Below, piece after piece: positions 18,857-28,038 of a DNA stretch of 64,000 nt; positions within the stretch are counted from its first letter, which is position 1; each line of letters opens with the position of its first letter. A model generated the notes under the pieces. It saw only the letters and a program-made list of their open reading frames with translations. It was not told the origin of the DNA and did not search any database. The DNA is from Streptomyces sp. MST-110588. GTDB taxonomy: Bacteria > Actinomycetota > Actinomycetes > Streptomycetales > Streptomycetaceae. The DNA is taken from the NCBI RefSeq assembly GCF_022695595.1, contig NZ_CP074380.1:4376501-4440500 (forward strand). Direction: 5' to 3'. A program made the translations under genes and the position numbers.

Positions 18857-19869
18857 CGCTCGCCGCCGCCGCAACAGCAGCAGCAAGCCACAGCCACGGC
18901 TTCCTTTCGCCCACCGGTGTCGAGATCGCCTTCCTGCTCGTCGGCATCGTCACCTTGGGCGCCGCCGTCGTCACCGTCACCACCAAGCAGCTCGTGCACG
19001 CCGCCCTGTGGCTGGTCGTGGCGCTCGGCGGCATCGCCGTCGAGTACCTGCTGCTGACCGCCGAATTCATCGCCTGGGTGCAGGTGCTGATCTACGTCGG
19101 TTCCGTCGTCGTCCTCATCCTGTTCGGGCTGATGCTCACCAAGGCGCCCATCGGCCGCTCCCCGGACGCCGATTCGGGCAACCGCTGGGCCGCCCTCGCC
19201 GTGGCCCTGGCCTCCGCCGCAGCCCTGGTGTGGGTCGTCGCCGACGCGTTCCGTACGACATGGATCAACCTGGACGGCGCCGTCCAGGGCTCCTCCGAGG
19301 TGTCCGGCCGCAGCCTCTTCCAGCACTGGGTGCTCCCCTTCGAGGCGCTGTCCGTATTGCTGCTCGCCGCCCTCGTCGGCGCGATCGTCCTGTCCCGCAA
19401 ACACGGCACCGGCGACGGCCGCGGCACGGCCCACGGCAAGGCGGCGTCCCGCCGGGCCGCACCCGACGCGCCCCGGACGGCCGCCCCGACAGGCCCCGCC
19501 GCCCCGCCCGCGCCGGTGGCGCCGGCGGGGGTCCGGCCCGTGACGCGCTCCGCCGGACCGGAGAGGACCCGCGCTGATGCACCTCGCCTACCCCGCCGTT
19601 CTCGCCGTCCTCCTCTTCTGCGTCGGCCTGTACGGCGTCCTCGCCCGCCGCAACGCGATCCTGGTCCTGATGTCCGTCGAGCTGATGCTCAACGCCGTCA
19701 ACCTCAACCTCGTCGCCTTCGACGTCTGGCTGCGCGACAAGCTCCACGCGGGCCAGGCGCTGACCCTGTTCACCATCGCCGTGGCCGCCGCCGAGATCGG
19801 CATCGGTCTGGCGATCGTCCTGCTCGTCCACCGCAACCGCGGCACCTCCGACGTCGACAGGCTCCGTGA
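18853..19869 (+). CDS. nuoJ: NADH-quinone oxidoreductase subunit J; 3' end probably frameshifted
   Basis: Start GTG 18853 overlaps the nuoI stop (GTGA) and follows GAGGAGG. Residues 15-190 form the NuoJ membrane domain with about five helices ([36 protein letters not shown]). As sequenced the frame does not close before nuoK; it runs about 97 codons into nuoK, giving an Arg/Pro-rich end that is plainly a shadow. One base added near 19562 would give a stop at 19575-19577 overlapping the nuoK ATG, the pattern seen at the other junctions. The natural protein is therefore probably about 241 residues. Confidence 0.85.
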   Translation: MTLAAAATAAASHSHGFLSPTGVEIAFLLVGIVTLGAAVVTVTTKQLVHAALWLVVALGGIAVEYLLLTAEFIAWVQVLIYVGSVVVLILFGLMLTKAPIGRSPDADSGNRWAALAVALASAAALVWVVADAFRTTWINLDGAVQGSSEVSGRSLFQHWVLPFEALSVLLLAALVGAIVLSRKHGTGDGRGTAHGKAASRRAAPDAPRTAAPTGPAAPPAPVAPAGVRPVTRSAGPERTRADAPRLPRRSRRPPLLRRPVRRPRPPQRDPGPDVRRADAQRRQPQPRRLRRLAARQAPRGPGADPVHHRRGRRRDRHRSGDRPARPPQPRHLRRRQAP

Positions 19870-20008
19870 CCTGTCCGAAGCCACGGCCGACAGCACCAGC
19901 GGCCCCGGGGGTCCCGGCAGTATTGACGACACCGACGGCACGAACGACGCCCGGCCGGGAACCGGCCCGGGGCACCAGCGCGACCAGCAGGCGGAGGCCG
20001 CCGCGTGA
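19577..20008 (+). CDS. nuoK: NADH-quinone oxidoreductase subunit K with extended C terminus
   Basis: 143 residues, longer than the usual about 100. Three helices carry the conserved glutamates of the proton path: [12 protein letters not shown] in the second and [11 protein letters not shown] in the third. A charged Gly/Asp/Ser-rich tail follows. The ATG at 19577 is preceded by an AGAGGA-type ribosome site. The stop overlaps the nuoL GTG (GTGA). Confidence 0.93.
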   Translation: MHLAYPAVLAVLLFCVGLYGVLARRNAILVLMSVELMLNAVNLNLVAFDVWLRDKLHAGQALTLFTIAVAAAEIGIGLAIVLLVHRNRGTSDVDRLRDLSEATADSTSGPGGPGSIDDTDGTNDARPGTGPGHQRDQQAEAAA

Positions 20009-22005
20009 CGACCACGACCACCGCCCTCCTCGTCCCCCTGCTGCCCTTCCTCGGGGCCGCCGCGGGCCTCTTCCTCGGCCGCCGCGCACCCGGCTTCGTA
20101 CGCCCGCTGGCCGTACTGCCGACGCTGGCCGCGACCGCCCTTGCCGTCGTCGTGGCCGTCGCGCAGGGCGGCGGTCCGGCGATCGACGCCGCCACCCAGC
20201 TCACCCCGACCGGCTCGGTACCGGTCGAACTGGCCCTGCACCTGGACGGCTTCGCCGCCCTGGCCGCCGTACTCGTCGGCGTCGTGGCCTGCTGTGTGCA
20301 GATCTACTCCACCGGCTATCTGCGCACCGACCCGCGCTACCCCTCCTACGCCGCCCTGGTGTCCCTGTTCACCTCCGCGATGCTGCTGGTCGTCTACTCC
20401 GGCGATCTGATGGTGCTGCTGGTCGGCTGGGAGATCATGGGCATCTGCTCGTACTTCCTGGTCGGCCACTACTGGGAGACCGAAGCCGCGCGCGCCGCCT
20501 CCCTCAAGGCGTTCCTGGTCACCAAGCTCGGCGACGTCCCCTTCCTGTTCGGCATCTTCGCGCTGGCCGCCGACGCCGGAACCTTCCGTATCACCGGCAT
20601 CCTGAAGGCCGTCGCCACCGGCGGCCTGGACCACCCCACTCTCGTCGCGCTCCTGCTGCTGGCCGGCGTCGCGGGCAAGTCCGCGCAGTTCCCGCTGCAC
20701 ACCTGGCTCCCCGACGCGATGGCCGGCCCGACCCCGGTCTCGGCCCTCATCCACGCCGCCACGATGGTCGCGGCCGGTGTCTACTTCGTCGCCCGGCTCC
20801 TCCCCGTCTTCGCCGCCTCCGCGGCGGCCCTGGTCGTCCTCGCCGTCATGGCCGCCGTGACCATGCTCGGCTCCGCCCTCGCCGCACTGGCCCAGGACGA
20901 CATCAAGCGCGTCCTGGCCTATTCGACGGTCGGCCAGCTCGGCTACATGACCGGCGCGCTGGCCGTCGGCGACCGCGGTGCCGCCGTCTTCCACCTCCTG
21001 TCGCACGGTGCCTTCAAGGCCCTCCTCTTCCTCGGCGCCGGCGTGATCATCCACGCCGCCGGCACCAACTCGCTCGCCGCGATGTCCCGTATGACCGGCC
21101 TGGCCCGGCGCATCCCCGACGCCTTCTGGACGATGACGGTCGCGCTCCTCGCGCTCGCCGCCGTCCCGCCGTTCGCCGGCTTCTTCTCCAAGGAAGCCGT
21201 CCTGGGTGCCGCCGAGCACGCCGCCACCGGTGACGGGCACGGCGTCCCCGGCGCCGCCGGCTGGACCGTCCTGATCGCCGGCCTGCTCACCGCCCTCCTC
21301 ACCGCCGCCTACGCGACCCGGCTGTGGCTGCTCGCCTTCCGCGGCAAGGGCGCCGGACCCGCCCCCGACCACGGCAGGCAGCCGCTGGTCATGAACGCCG
21401 TGCTGTGGGTCCTGTTCGTCCCCACCGCCGCGCTCGGCCTGGCCACCCCCTTCCTCCCCGACTGGTTCGACGGCCGCTCCCTCACCCCGACCGCCACCAC
21501 CTCCGTCCTGGGCACCGGACTCGCCCTCGTCGGCATCCTGATCACGTACGGGGCCTGGCGGCACACCACCGCGCTCGCCGCCCGTACCCCCATCGGCGCG
21601 GTCGCCGTCACCCCGGACGCCGCCCCCGCGGTCTCCGAGGAACAGGCCATCGCCACACGCCCCGCGGCCTACGGCGACAACGCCGACGCCCCCGACCCCG
21701 CGGACCCGGGCCGCCTCCTCCTCGGCCCGCTGCACCGCCACGCGGCCACCGGCTTCCACCTCGACGCCCTCTACAGCGCGCTGTTCGTACGGCCCGTACG
21801 CGCCGCTGCCGGGCTCGTCCGCTTCCTGGACCGCGAGGTCGTCGAGACCTACGTCCGTGGCGCGGCCACCGCCCCCCGCTGGCTGGGCGCGGCCGTCAGG
21901 CGCGCACAGACCGGGAACGTCCAGACCTACCTCGGCGCACTGCTCGCCGGCTCGCTCGTCCTGGCCGTCGCAGCCGTCCTCCTCTCCACGGCCACGGGAG
22001 CCTGA
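20005..22005 (+). CDS. nuoL: NADH-quinone oxidoreductase subunit L (antiporter-like)
   Basis: 666 residues, full length. The MrpA/NuoL-type region shows the conserved glutamate in [17 protein letters not shown], the lysine segment [32 protein letters not shown] and [18 protein letters not shown], residues of the proton channel. A C-terminal amphipathic region with an internal Ala/Pro-rich insert (about 530-570) and a last helix follow. It is the distal pump of the membrane arm. The start GTG overlaps the nuoK stop. Confidence 0.95.
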   Translation: MTTTTTALLVPLLPFLGAAAGLFLGRRAPGFVRPLAVLPTLAATALAVVVAVAQGGGPAIDAATQLTPTGSVPVELALHLDGFAALAAVLVGVVACCVQIYSTGYLRTDPRYPSYAALVSLFTSAMLLVVYSGDLMVLLVGWEIMGICSYFLVGHYWETEAARAASLKAFLVTKLGDVPFLFGIFALAADAGTFRITGILKAVATGGLDHPTLVALLLLAGVAGKSAQFPLHTWLPDAMAGPTPVSALIHAATMVAAGVYFVARLLPVFAASAAALVVLAVMAAVTMLGSALAALAQDDIKRVLAYSTVGQLGYMTGALAVGDRGAAVFHLLSHGAFKALLFLGAGVIIHAAGTNSLAAMSRMTGLARRIPDAFWTMTVALLALAAVPPFAGFFSKEAVLGAAEHAATGDGHGVPGAAGWTVLIAGLLTALLTAAYATRLWLLAFRGKGAGPAPDHGRQPLVMNAVLWVLFVPTAALGLATPFLPDWFDGRSLTPTATTSVLGTGLALVGILITYGAWRHTTALAARTPIGAVAVTPDAAPAVSEEQAIATRPAAYGDNADAPDPADPGRLLLGPLHRHAATGFHLDALYSALFVRPVRAAAGLVRFLDREVVETYVRGAATAPRWLGAAVRRAQTGNVQTYLGALLAGSLVLAVAAVLLSTATGA

Positions 22006-22007
22006 CC

Positions 22008-22166
22008 GTGCCGTACCCGCCGCCGTACACGCAGCGCACGCCGCACCCGCCGTCCGCACACCCCACGCCGTACCCGCCGTACACGCCCGGGGAAAGCGCC
22101 CCGCACCACCAGCCGACACCCCTCGTGGCCTGGCTCGCCGGAGCCGAACCCCGCAGGAGGGCCTGA
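22008..22166 (+). CDS. possible small Pro/Tyr-rich protein between nuoL and nuoM
   Basis: A 52-residue frame begins with GTG 2 bp after the nuoL stop and ends 3 bp before the nuoM start. CACGGGAG lies at ribosome-site distance upstream. The peptide starts VPYPPPYTQRTPHPP, contains a second PYPPY block and ends LVAWLAGAEPRRRA. It has no family I recognise. The tight fit between two operon genes supports translation, but the composition is biased, so it may be only spacer sequence. Confidence 0.4.
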   Translation: MPYPPPYTQRTPHPPSAHPTPYPPYTPGESAPHHQPTPLVAWLAGAEPRRRA

Positions 22167-22169
22167 CCC

Positions 22170-23879
22170 GTGAATCACACCGCTATGCAACTGCTCCTCG
22201 CGGGCATCGTCGTCCTCCCCCTCCTGGGCGCGGTCGCGGCCCTCTTCCCGGCCCGCCCCGCGCCCGGCCACGACCCCGACCGTGGCTCCGGCCGCGAGCC
22301 CCGTCCTGACTCCGGCCGTACGGTGCTGCGCCTGGGCGCCGTCCTCACCGCAGTCGTCCTGGCCGCGGCCATCACCCTGGCCGCCGGTTTCGACCACGAC
22401 CACCCGGCCAGGATGCAGGCCACCACCGACATCAGTTGGATCCCGGCGCTGGACATCCGCATCCATCTCGGCATCGACGGCATCTCGCTCCCCCTTCTCG
22501 TCCTGACCGCGCTGCTGACCTTCCTCTGCGCGCTCTACAGTTGCTTCCACATGCCCAAGGGCCCGTCCCCCAGGGCATTCGTCGCCCTGCTGCTCGTCCT
22601 GGAATCCGGCACCCTCGCCACCTTCGCCGTCCTGGACCTCGTGCTCTTCTTCCTCGCCTTCGAGATGGTCCTCATCCCGATGTACTTCCTCATCGCCCGC
22701 TGGGGTGGCGCCCAACGCGAGCGGGCCGCCTGGAAGTTCATCCTCTACACGCTGCTCGGCTCCGTCGTGATGCTGCTCGGCCTCCTCCTCATCGGCTTGA
22801 AATCCGGCACCTTCGACATGGTGGCACTCGCCACTGACAACGGCCCGAAATCCCAGCTCAGCCACACGATTCAGCTTCTGGCGGTGCTCGCCGTCGGCAT
22901 CGGACTCGCCGTCAAGGCCCCGATGTGGCCGCTGCACAGTTGGCTGCCCGACGCCCACACCGCCGCCCCCACCGTCGGCTCCGTGCTGCTGGCCGGCGTC
23001 CTGCTGAAGATGGGCACGTACGGATTCGTACGCATCGCGCTGCCCCTCGCGCCCGACGGCATGCACACCTTCGCGCCCTACCTCGCGGCCTTCGCCGCCG
23101 TGGGCATCGTCTACGGATCGCTCGCCTGCCTGGCCCTGGCCCGCAGGGGCGCCAAGGGCGACCTCAAGCGCCTGATCGCGTACAGCTCCGTCGGCCACAT
23201 GGGCTTCGTCCTGCTCGGCATCGCGACGATGACCCCCACCGGCGTCAACGGCGCCCTCTTCGCCAACATCGCCCATGGCCTGATCACCGGACTGCTCTTC
23301 TTCCTGGTCGGCGCGCTCAAGGACCGTTACGGCACCAGCGACCTCGACCAGCTCGCGGGCGGCACGGCCGGCACCGGCGCGGCCCTGTACGGCAGGGCGC
23401 CGCGGCTCGGCGGCCTGCTGGCCTTCGGGGCCGTCGCCTCGCTCGGCCTGCCCGGACTCGCCGGATTCTGGGGCGAGATGCTCACCATGTTCGGAGCGTT
23501 CCGGCCCGCGGCGGGACTCAGCCGCCCCGCCTTCCTGACGTTCATGGCCCTGGCGGGCCTGGGCACCCTGCTGACCGCCGCGTACCTGCTGGTCGTCGTA
23601 CGGCGCGTCTGCATGGGCAGCACGCCCCCGCAGGAACCGGCGGGCGCGGAGGAACCCGCAGCGGCCCCGCAGGGACCCGCATCGCCCCCGAAGGAACCCG
23701 CAGCGGCCCCGAGGCACCCCGCAGCCGCGTCGGCCCTCACCATCCCCGACATCGCCCCGTACGAATACGCGGCCTGGTCCCCCCTCGCCGCCCTCACCGT
23801 CCTCGCCGGCCTGTGGCCCGCGGCCCTCCTCGGCCTCACCGACCCGGCCGTCCAGCAGCTCCTCGGAGGCGGTAAGTGA
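22170..23879 (+). CDS. nuoM: NADH-quinone oxidoreductase subunit M (antiporter-like)
   Basis: 569 residues. Family markers are LVLFFLAFEMVLIPMYFLIARWGG (channel glutamate), KAPMWPLHSWLPDAHTAAPTVGSVLLAG and KRLIAYSSVGHMGFVLLG. The start is GTG 22170 after AGGAGG. An Ala/Pro/Glu-rich insert of about 35 residues (PQEPAGAEEP type) near residue 490 interrupts the C-terminal helices, a low-complexity addition like those in other subunits of this cluster. The stop overlaps the nuoN ATG (TGATG). Confidence 0.95.
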   Translation: MNHTAMQLLLAGIVVLPLLGAVAALFPARPAPGHDPDRGSGREPRPDSGRTVLRLGAVLTAVVLAAAITLAAGFDHDHPARMQATTDISWIPALDIRIHLGIDGISLPLLVLTALLTFLCALYSCFHMPKGPSPRAFVALLLVLESGTLATFAVLDLVLFFLAFEMVLIPMYFLIARWGGAQRERAAWKFILYTLLGSVVMLLGLLLIGLKSGTFDMVALATDNGPKSQLSHTIQLLAVLAVGIGLAVKAPMWPLHSWLPDAHTAAPTVGSVLLAGVLLKMGTYGFVRIALPLAPDGMHTFAPYLAAFAAVGIVYGSLACLALARRGAKGDLKRLIAYSSVGHMGFVLLGIATMTPTGVNGALFANIAHGLITGLLFFLVGALKDRYGTSDLDQLAGGTAGTGAALYGRAPRLGGLLAFGAVASLGLPGLAGFWGEMLTMFGAFRPAAGLSRPAFLTFMALAGLGTLLTAAYLLVVVRRVCMGSTPPQEPAGAEEPAAAPQGPASPPKEPAAAPRHPAAASALTIPDIAPYEYAAWSPLAALTVLAGLWPAALLGLTDPAVQQLLGGGK

Positions 23880-25474
23880 TGAGTACGACCGGTTCCCTGG
23901 TCCAGTCCGTCGACTGGCTCGCCATCGCCCCGCCCACCATCACCGCCGTCGTCGCGCTCGCCGTCCTGGTCGCCGACCTCTTCCTCCCCGAGGCCAGGAA
24001 ACCCCTGCTGGGCGTGGTCGCGACGGCCGGCCTGGCCCTCGCCGCGCTCAGCCTCCTCCCACTCCTGTCCGGGGACCGCCGTACGTTCTGCCTCACCGCG
24101 AAACCCGAGGTCTGCAGTTACACCGCCGACCATTTCGCCCTGATCGTGCAGTTCCTGGTGCTCGGGGGTGCCCTGCTGACCGCCCTGCTGTCCATCGACC
24201 CCATCAAGGACCACCGGCTGCCCACAGGGGAGTTCTGGTTCCTGCTGCTCTCCTCGGCGGCCGGCGCCGCGCTGCTGCCCGCCTCCCGCGACCTGGCGAC
24301 CCTCGTCATCGCCCTGGAGGTCGCCTCGCTGCCCGCCTTCGCGCTCGTAGGGATCAAGCGGGAAAACCGGCTCTCCTCCGAGGCGGCCCTGAAATTCTTC
24401 CTCTCCTCCGTGGCCGCCACCGCGGTCATGCTGCTGGGCGTCAGCTTCGTGTACGCGGCCACCGGCAGCCTCCACCTCTCCCAGGTGGCGCACGCCCTCA
24501 CCCGCCTGCCCGACCCCCAACTGGCCACCCTCGCCTCCGCGGGCGTCGCCCTGACCCTGGTCGGCTTCGCCTTCAAGACCGCCGCCGTGCCCTTCCACTT
24601 CTGGGTACCGGACACCTACGTGGGCGCGCCGCTGCCCGTCGCCGCCTACCTGTCCGTGGTCGGCAAGGCCGCCGGCTTCTCCGGCCTGATCCTCGTCACG
24701 GTCCAGGGCTTCCCCTCCTACGCGCACATCTGGGGCCCCGCCCTGGCGGTCCTGGCCGCGCTCACCATGACCGCGGGCAACGTTGCCGCGCTGCGCCAGC
24801 GCCCCGGCCGCGCGCACAGCGCCGTACGCCTGCTGGCCTGGTCCTCCGTGGCGCAGGCCGGCTACCTCTTGGTCCCGATCGCCGCCGCCGGGTACGCCGG
24901 GAACCCGGCACACGCCATCGGCTCCACCGTCGCCTACGCCCTGATGTACGCGGCCGTGAACCTCGGCGCCTTCGCCGTGGCCGCCCTCGTGGCCCGTACG
25001 AGCCCGCTCAACCGCCTGGAGGACTACCGCGGCCTGTCCGCGCGCCGCCCCCTGACCGCGCTCGCCCTCGGCTTCTTCCTGCTGTGCCTGGCGGGTCTGC
25101 CGCCGGGCGTGATCGGGCTGTTCGCCAAGGTCACGGTCTTCTCGGCGGCCGTGGACGCCGGGCTGGCCTGGCTCGCCGTCGTCATGGCCGTCAACGTGGT
25201 GATCGCGCTGTACTACTACCTCCAGTGGACGGCGCTCCTCTTCCGCCCGGCGGCCGGTGCCGCAGAGACGGCCACTGCCGGGCAGACCCCTGGCGCTCCC
25301 GGGCAGACCCCTGGCGCTCCCGGGCAGCTTCCTGCCGTGCGGCCCGCCACCGAGCACCGCCCCAAGATCCCGACACCCCTGGCCGCCGCCATCGCGCTCG
25401 CCGCCGTCCTGGGCATCGCCCTGTCCGGAGCCCCCCAACTCGTCCTGCGCTTCGCCTCAGGAGCCCTCCTGTAA
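23879..25474 (+). CDS. nuoN: NADH-quinone oxidoreductase subunit N (antiporter-like)
   Basis: 531 residues, last gene of the nuo operon. Conserved segments include LVIALEVASLPAFALVGIKRE, FKTAAVPFHFWVPDTYVGAPLPVAAYLSV and RLLAWSSVAQAGYLLVPI, the channel glutamate and lysine regions of NuoN. Between the last helices lies a GQTPGAP repeat linker encoded by 21-bp tandem repeats. I choose ATG 23879, which overlaps the nuoM stop and follows GGAGG, over the GTG one codon earlier. Confidence 0.94.
   Translation: MSTTGSLVQSVDWLAIAPPTITAVVALAVLVADLFLPEARKPLLGVVATAGLALAALSLLPLLSGDRRTFCLTAKPEVCSYTADHFALIVQFLVLGGALLTALLSIDPIKDHRLPTGEFWFLLLSSAAGAALLPASRDLATLVIALEVASLPAFALVGIKRENRLSSEAALKFFLSSVAATAVMLLGVSFVYAATGSLHLSQVAHALTRLPDPQLATLASAGVALTLVGFAFKTAAVPFHFWVPDTYVGAPLPVAAYLSVVGKAAGFSGLILVTVQGFPSYAHIWGPALAVLAALTMTAGNVAALRQRPGRAHSAVRLLAWSSVAQAGYLLVPIAAAGYAGNPAHAIGSTVAYALMYAAVNLGAFAVAALVARTSPLNRLEDYRGLSARRPLTALALGFFLLCLAGLPPGVIGLFAKVTVFSAAVDAGLAWLAVVMAVNVVIALYYYLQWTALLFRPAAGAAETATAGQTPGAPGQTPGAPGQLPAVRPATEHRPKIPTPLAAAIALAAVLGIALSGAPQLVLRFASGALL
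25280..25327. repeat. 21-bp tandem repeat inside nuoN
   Basis: Two full copies, starting at 25280 and 25301, and a partial third, encoding GQTPGAP. The repeat sits in a linker between membrane helices, so copy number changes would keep the frame. Confidence 0.85.
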
Positions 25475-25614
25475 CGCTTCACCCCCGTCGGCCGCACGCG
25501 CACCACACGCCACATCACTCGTACGGGCGTACGCCTCCTCGGCGTGCGCCCACGTGCCGCCCGCGTGCACAAGGGAACTAGCTCCCGCCATCTGGCGTTG
25601 ACCAGTAAGGGAGA

Positions 25615-25632
25615 GTCCACTGAAAAGTGGAC
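25615..25632. promoter_or_regulatory. perfect inverted repeat upstream of htpX
   Basis: GTCCACTGAAAAGTGGAC: 7-bp arms around a GAAA loop, 45 bp before the htpX GTG start. It could be an operator or an RNA hairpin; there is no T tract, so a terminator is unlikely. Confidence 0.45.
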
Positions 25633-25676
25633 GTACCAAGAGAGGTTCCCCTGCCGCACCACTTGGAGGGCGTACC

Positions 25677-26540
25677 GTGCACCGCCGGCACAACGGGCTC
25701 AGGACCGCCGTACTCCTCGGGGGACTGTCCGCACTCATCATCGTCATCGGTGGCCTCTTCGGCCGTACCGGACTGATCATCGCGGTCCTCGTGGCACTGG
25801 GCACCAACGCCTACGCCTACTGGAACAGCGACAAACTGGCGCTCAAGGCCATGCGCGCCCGCCCCGTCAGCGAATTCCAGGCACCCCAGCTCTACCGCAT
25901 GGTCCGCGAGCTCTCCACGGCCGCCCGCCAGCCCATGCCCCGCCTCTACATCTCACCCACCCAGGCCCCCAACGCCTTCGCCACCGGCCGCAACCCGCGC
26001 AACGCCGCCGTCTGCTGCACCGACGGCATCCTCCAGCTCCTGGACGAGCGGGAACTGCGCGGCGTCATCGGCCACGAACTCAGCCACGTCTACAACCGCG
26101 ACATCCTCATCTCCTCCGTGGCGGGGGCGCTCGCCTCGGTCGTGATGTTCCTGGTGAACTTCGCCTGGCTGATTCCCATAGGCCGCTCGGACGACGACGA
26201 GGGCCCCGGCATCCTGGGCATGCTCCTGATCATGATCCTCGGCCCGGTGGCGGCCTCGCTCATCCAGTTGGCCGTCAGCCGCTCCCGTGAGTACGAGGCC
26301 GACGCCTCCGGGGCCCAGCTCACCGGCGACCCGCTGGCCCTCGCCTCGGCCCTGCGCAAACTGGAGGCCGGTACGAGCCGGCTCCCGCTGCCGCCCGAAC
26401 CACGCCTCGAGACGGCCAGCCACATGATGATCGCCAACCCGTTCCGCGCGGGTGAGGGGATGGCGAAGCTCTTCTCGACGCACCCGCCGATGCGAGAACG
26501 CATCACCCGACTGGAGCAGATGGCAGGCTATCGCCCGTGA
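25677..26540 (+). CDS. htpX: HtpX-type membrane zinc metalloprotease (M48)
   Basis: 287 residues. Two N-terminal helices are followed by the M48 zinc motif [10 protein letters not shown] (His133, Glu134, His137) and a third ligand in [10 protein letters not shown]. Two more helices lie between these. HtpX proteases degrade damaged membrane proteins, with the active site in the cytoplasm. The start is GTG 25677 with TTGGAGGGC upstream. The gene follows nuoN by about 200 bp and overlaps yccF by 4 bases, so it is probably co-transcribed with yccF. Confidence 0.93.
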   Translation: MHRRHNGLRTAVLLGGLSALIIVIGGLFGRTGLIIAVLVALGTNAYAYWNSDKLALKAMRARPVSEFQAPQLYRMVRELSTAARQPMPRLYISPTQAPNAFATGRNPRNAAVCCTDGILQLLDERELRGVIGHELSHVYNRDILISSVAGALASVVMFLVNFAWLIPIGRSDDDEGPGILGMLLIMILGPVAASLIQLAVSRSREYEADASGAQLTGDPLALASALRKLEAGTSRLPLPPEPRLETASHMMIANPFRAGEGMAKLFSTHPPMRERITRLEQMAGYRP

Positions 26541-26929
26541 AAACGATCCTGAACCTCATCTGGCTGGTGCTCTCCGGCTTCTGGCTCTTCCTCGGTTACG
26601 CCCTGGCGGGCCTGGTGATGTGCATCCTCGTCATCACCATCCCGTGGGGCATAGCGGCCTTCCGTATCGGCGTGTACGCCCTGTGGCCCTTCGGCTATAC
26701 GACCGTCGAACGCCGCGACGCCGGCGCGGCCTCCTGCGCCGGCAACGTCATCTGGCTCGTTCTGGCGGGCTGGTGGCTGGCGCTGGGCCACATCGTCACC
26801 GGCCTCCTGCTGTGCGTGACGATCATCGGCATCCCCTTCGGCATCGCCAACTTCAAGCTGATCCCGGTCTCCCTCGTCCCCCTCGGCCGCGAAATCGTCC
26901 GCACCGACGAACCCTTCGCCGCCCGCTGA
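26537..26929 (+). CDS. YccF domain-containing inner membrane protein
   Basis: 130 residues containing two YccF repeats, each a helix pair with the motif (N/I)WL-V-GFW...TIPWGIA and [14 protein letters not shown]. YccF proteins are small integral membrane proteins of unknown function. The GTG start overlaps the htpX stop (GTGA), and the two genes likely act in membrane quality control together; the functional link is inference. Confidence 0.88.
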   Translation: MKTILNLIWLVLSGFWLFLGYALAGLVMCILVITIPWGIAAFRIGVYALWPFGYTTVERRDAGAASCAGNVIWLVLAGWWLALGHIVTGLLLCVTIIGIPFGIANFKLIPVSLVPLGREIVRTDEPFAAR

Positions 26930-27123
26930 CCCCACTCGCCGCCCCCACTCACCACCCCACCGCCGACTCCCCTCGGGCCCCCACCCGGCCCCAGCCCCCG
27001 GCCGGGTCCCGGCAGACCCCGAAAAGCCGACGAGGCGGCACGCCGCAGCGCCCGCCCCGCCCGTCCGGCAACCGCCGAACCGTGTTCCTCAAATGTGCTG
27101 ATCCTTAAAGCCGGAACCGCCCA

Positions 27124-27612
27124 CTACCGGTAGTTCACGAACTGGATCGCAAAGTCCAGGTCCTTGCCCTTCAGGAGCTGCTGCACCGCCTGGAGGTCGT
27201 CCCGGCTCTTGGAGCTGACCCGCAGCTCATCGCCCTGCACCTGCGCCTTGACGCCCTTCGGGCCCTCGTCGCGGATGATCTTGGCGACCTTCTTGGCGTT
27301 CTCCTGCGAGATGCCCTCCTGGATGGAGGCGAAGATCTTGTACTCCTTGCCGGAGGGCTGCGGCTCACCCGCCTCCAGCGCCTTCAGCGAGATCCCGCGC
27401 TTGACCAGCTTGGACTGGAAGATGTCGAGGACAGCCTTCACCCGCTCCTCGGCGTTGGCCCGCATCTCGATCTTCTCGCCCGACCACGCGATCGACGCGC
27501 CCACGCCCTTGAAGTCATAGCGCTGCGAGATCTCCTTGGCGGCCTGGTTGAGGGCGTTGTCGACCTCCTGCCGCTCGACCTTCGAGACGATGTCGAAACT
27601 GGAGTCGGCCAT
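27124..27612 (-). CDS. yajQ: YajQ family cyclic-di-GMP/nucleotide-binding protein
   Basis: 162 residues, the normal YajQ length. It begins [20 protein letters not shown] and ends [12 protein letters not shown], both diagnostic. YajQ proteins have two ferredoxin-like folds; some members bind cyclic di-GMP and modulate transcription factors. The ATG at 27612 has GAGGAG upstream; the frame extends further but without similarity. It faces yccF across a 194-bp convergent gap and diverges from tRNA-Tyr. Confidence 0.93.
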   Translation of the reverse strand: MADSSFDIVSKVERQEVDNALNQAAKEISQRYDFKGVGASIAWSGEKIEMRANAEERVKAVLDIFQSKLVKRGISLKALEAGEPQPSGKEYKIFASIQEGISQENAKKVAKIIRDEGPKGVKAQVQGDELRVSSKSRDDLQAVQQLLKGKDLDFAIQFVNYR

Positions 27613-27798
27613 CTTGAGTTGGCTCCTCGTACGTAGATCCGTCAGGGGTACGGCCCATCTGGGACCGCCCCGCAAGCCTAGCCACCTCCCCGTGATCAAG
27701 CCGTGAACAACCGAGTGGCGAACCACCCCCAGCCATCGGGTATGGTTTACGTCGTTGCCACGGAGCACCGCACAGCGGATCTTCTGGCAGCCATCCCA

Positions 27799-27880
27799 GG
27801 CGGTGTGCCCGAGCGGCCAAAGGGAGCAGACTGTAAATCTGCCGGCTCAGCCTTCCCAGGTTCGAATCCTGGCGCCGCCA
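27799..27880 (+). tRNA. tRNA-Tyr (GUA)
   Basis: 82-nt class II tRNA. The acceptor pairs GGCGGTG with CGCCGCC, the anticodon loop is CTGTAAA giving GUA, there is a long variable arm, and the T arm is CCAGG-TTCGAAT-CCTGG. The discriminator is A; CCA is not encoded. The gene is intact and is followed at once by a strong terminator. Confidence 0.96.
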
Positions 27881-27888
27881 CAGGAGAG

Positions 27889-27940
27889 AAAACGGCTCCT
27901 GATCTGCATTCATGCAGATCAGGAGCCGTTTTGTTGTGTT
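27889..27940 (+). terminator. intrinsic terminator after tRNA-Tyr
   Basis: Perfect 20-base arms (AAAACGGCTCCTGATCTGCA and complement) around a 4-base loop, followed by TTGTTGTGTTTTC. It is one of the clearest T-tailed terminators in the window. Confidence 0.93.
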
Positions 27941-28038
27941 TTCGGCGGCTTGGCTGCTGCCGCGTCCCCGTCCCGTCCCCCGTCCTCCGCCCCACGTTGC
28001 GCGGGGCGGAGGACGGGCTGCTCGTTCGGTGGTCCTCG

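Noticed and set aside
19588..22119. 843-codon minus-strand frame over nuoK and nuoL
   Set aside because: Shadow of the nuo genes with Gly/Glu-rich nonsense sequence.
27735..27750. tRNA-Tyr promoter with TATGGT as -10
   Set aside because: No matching -35 at the right distance, so the evidence is too weak to list.
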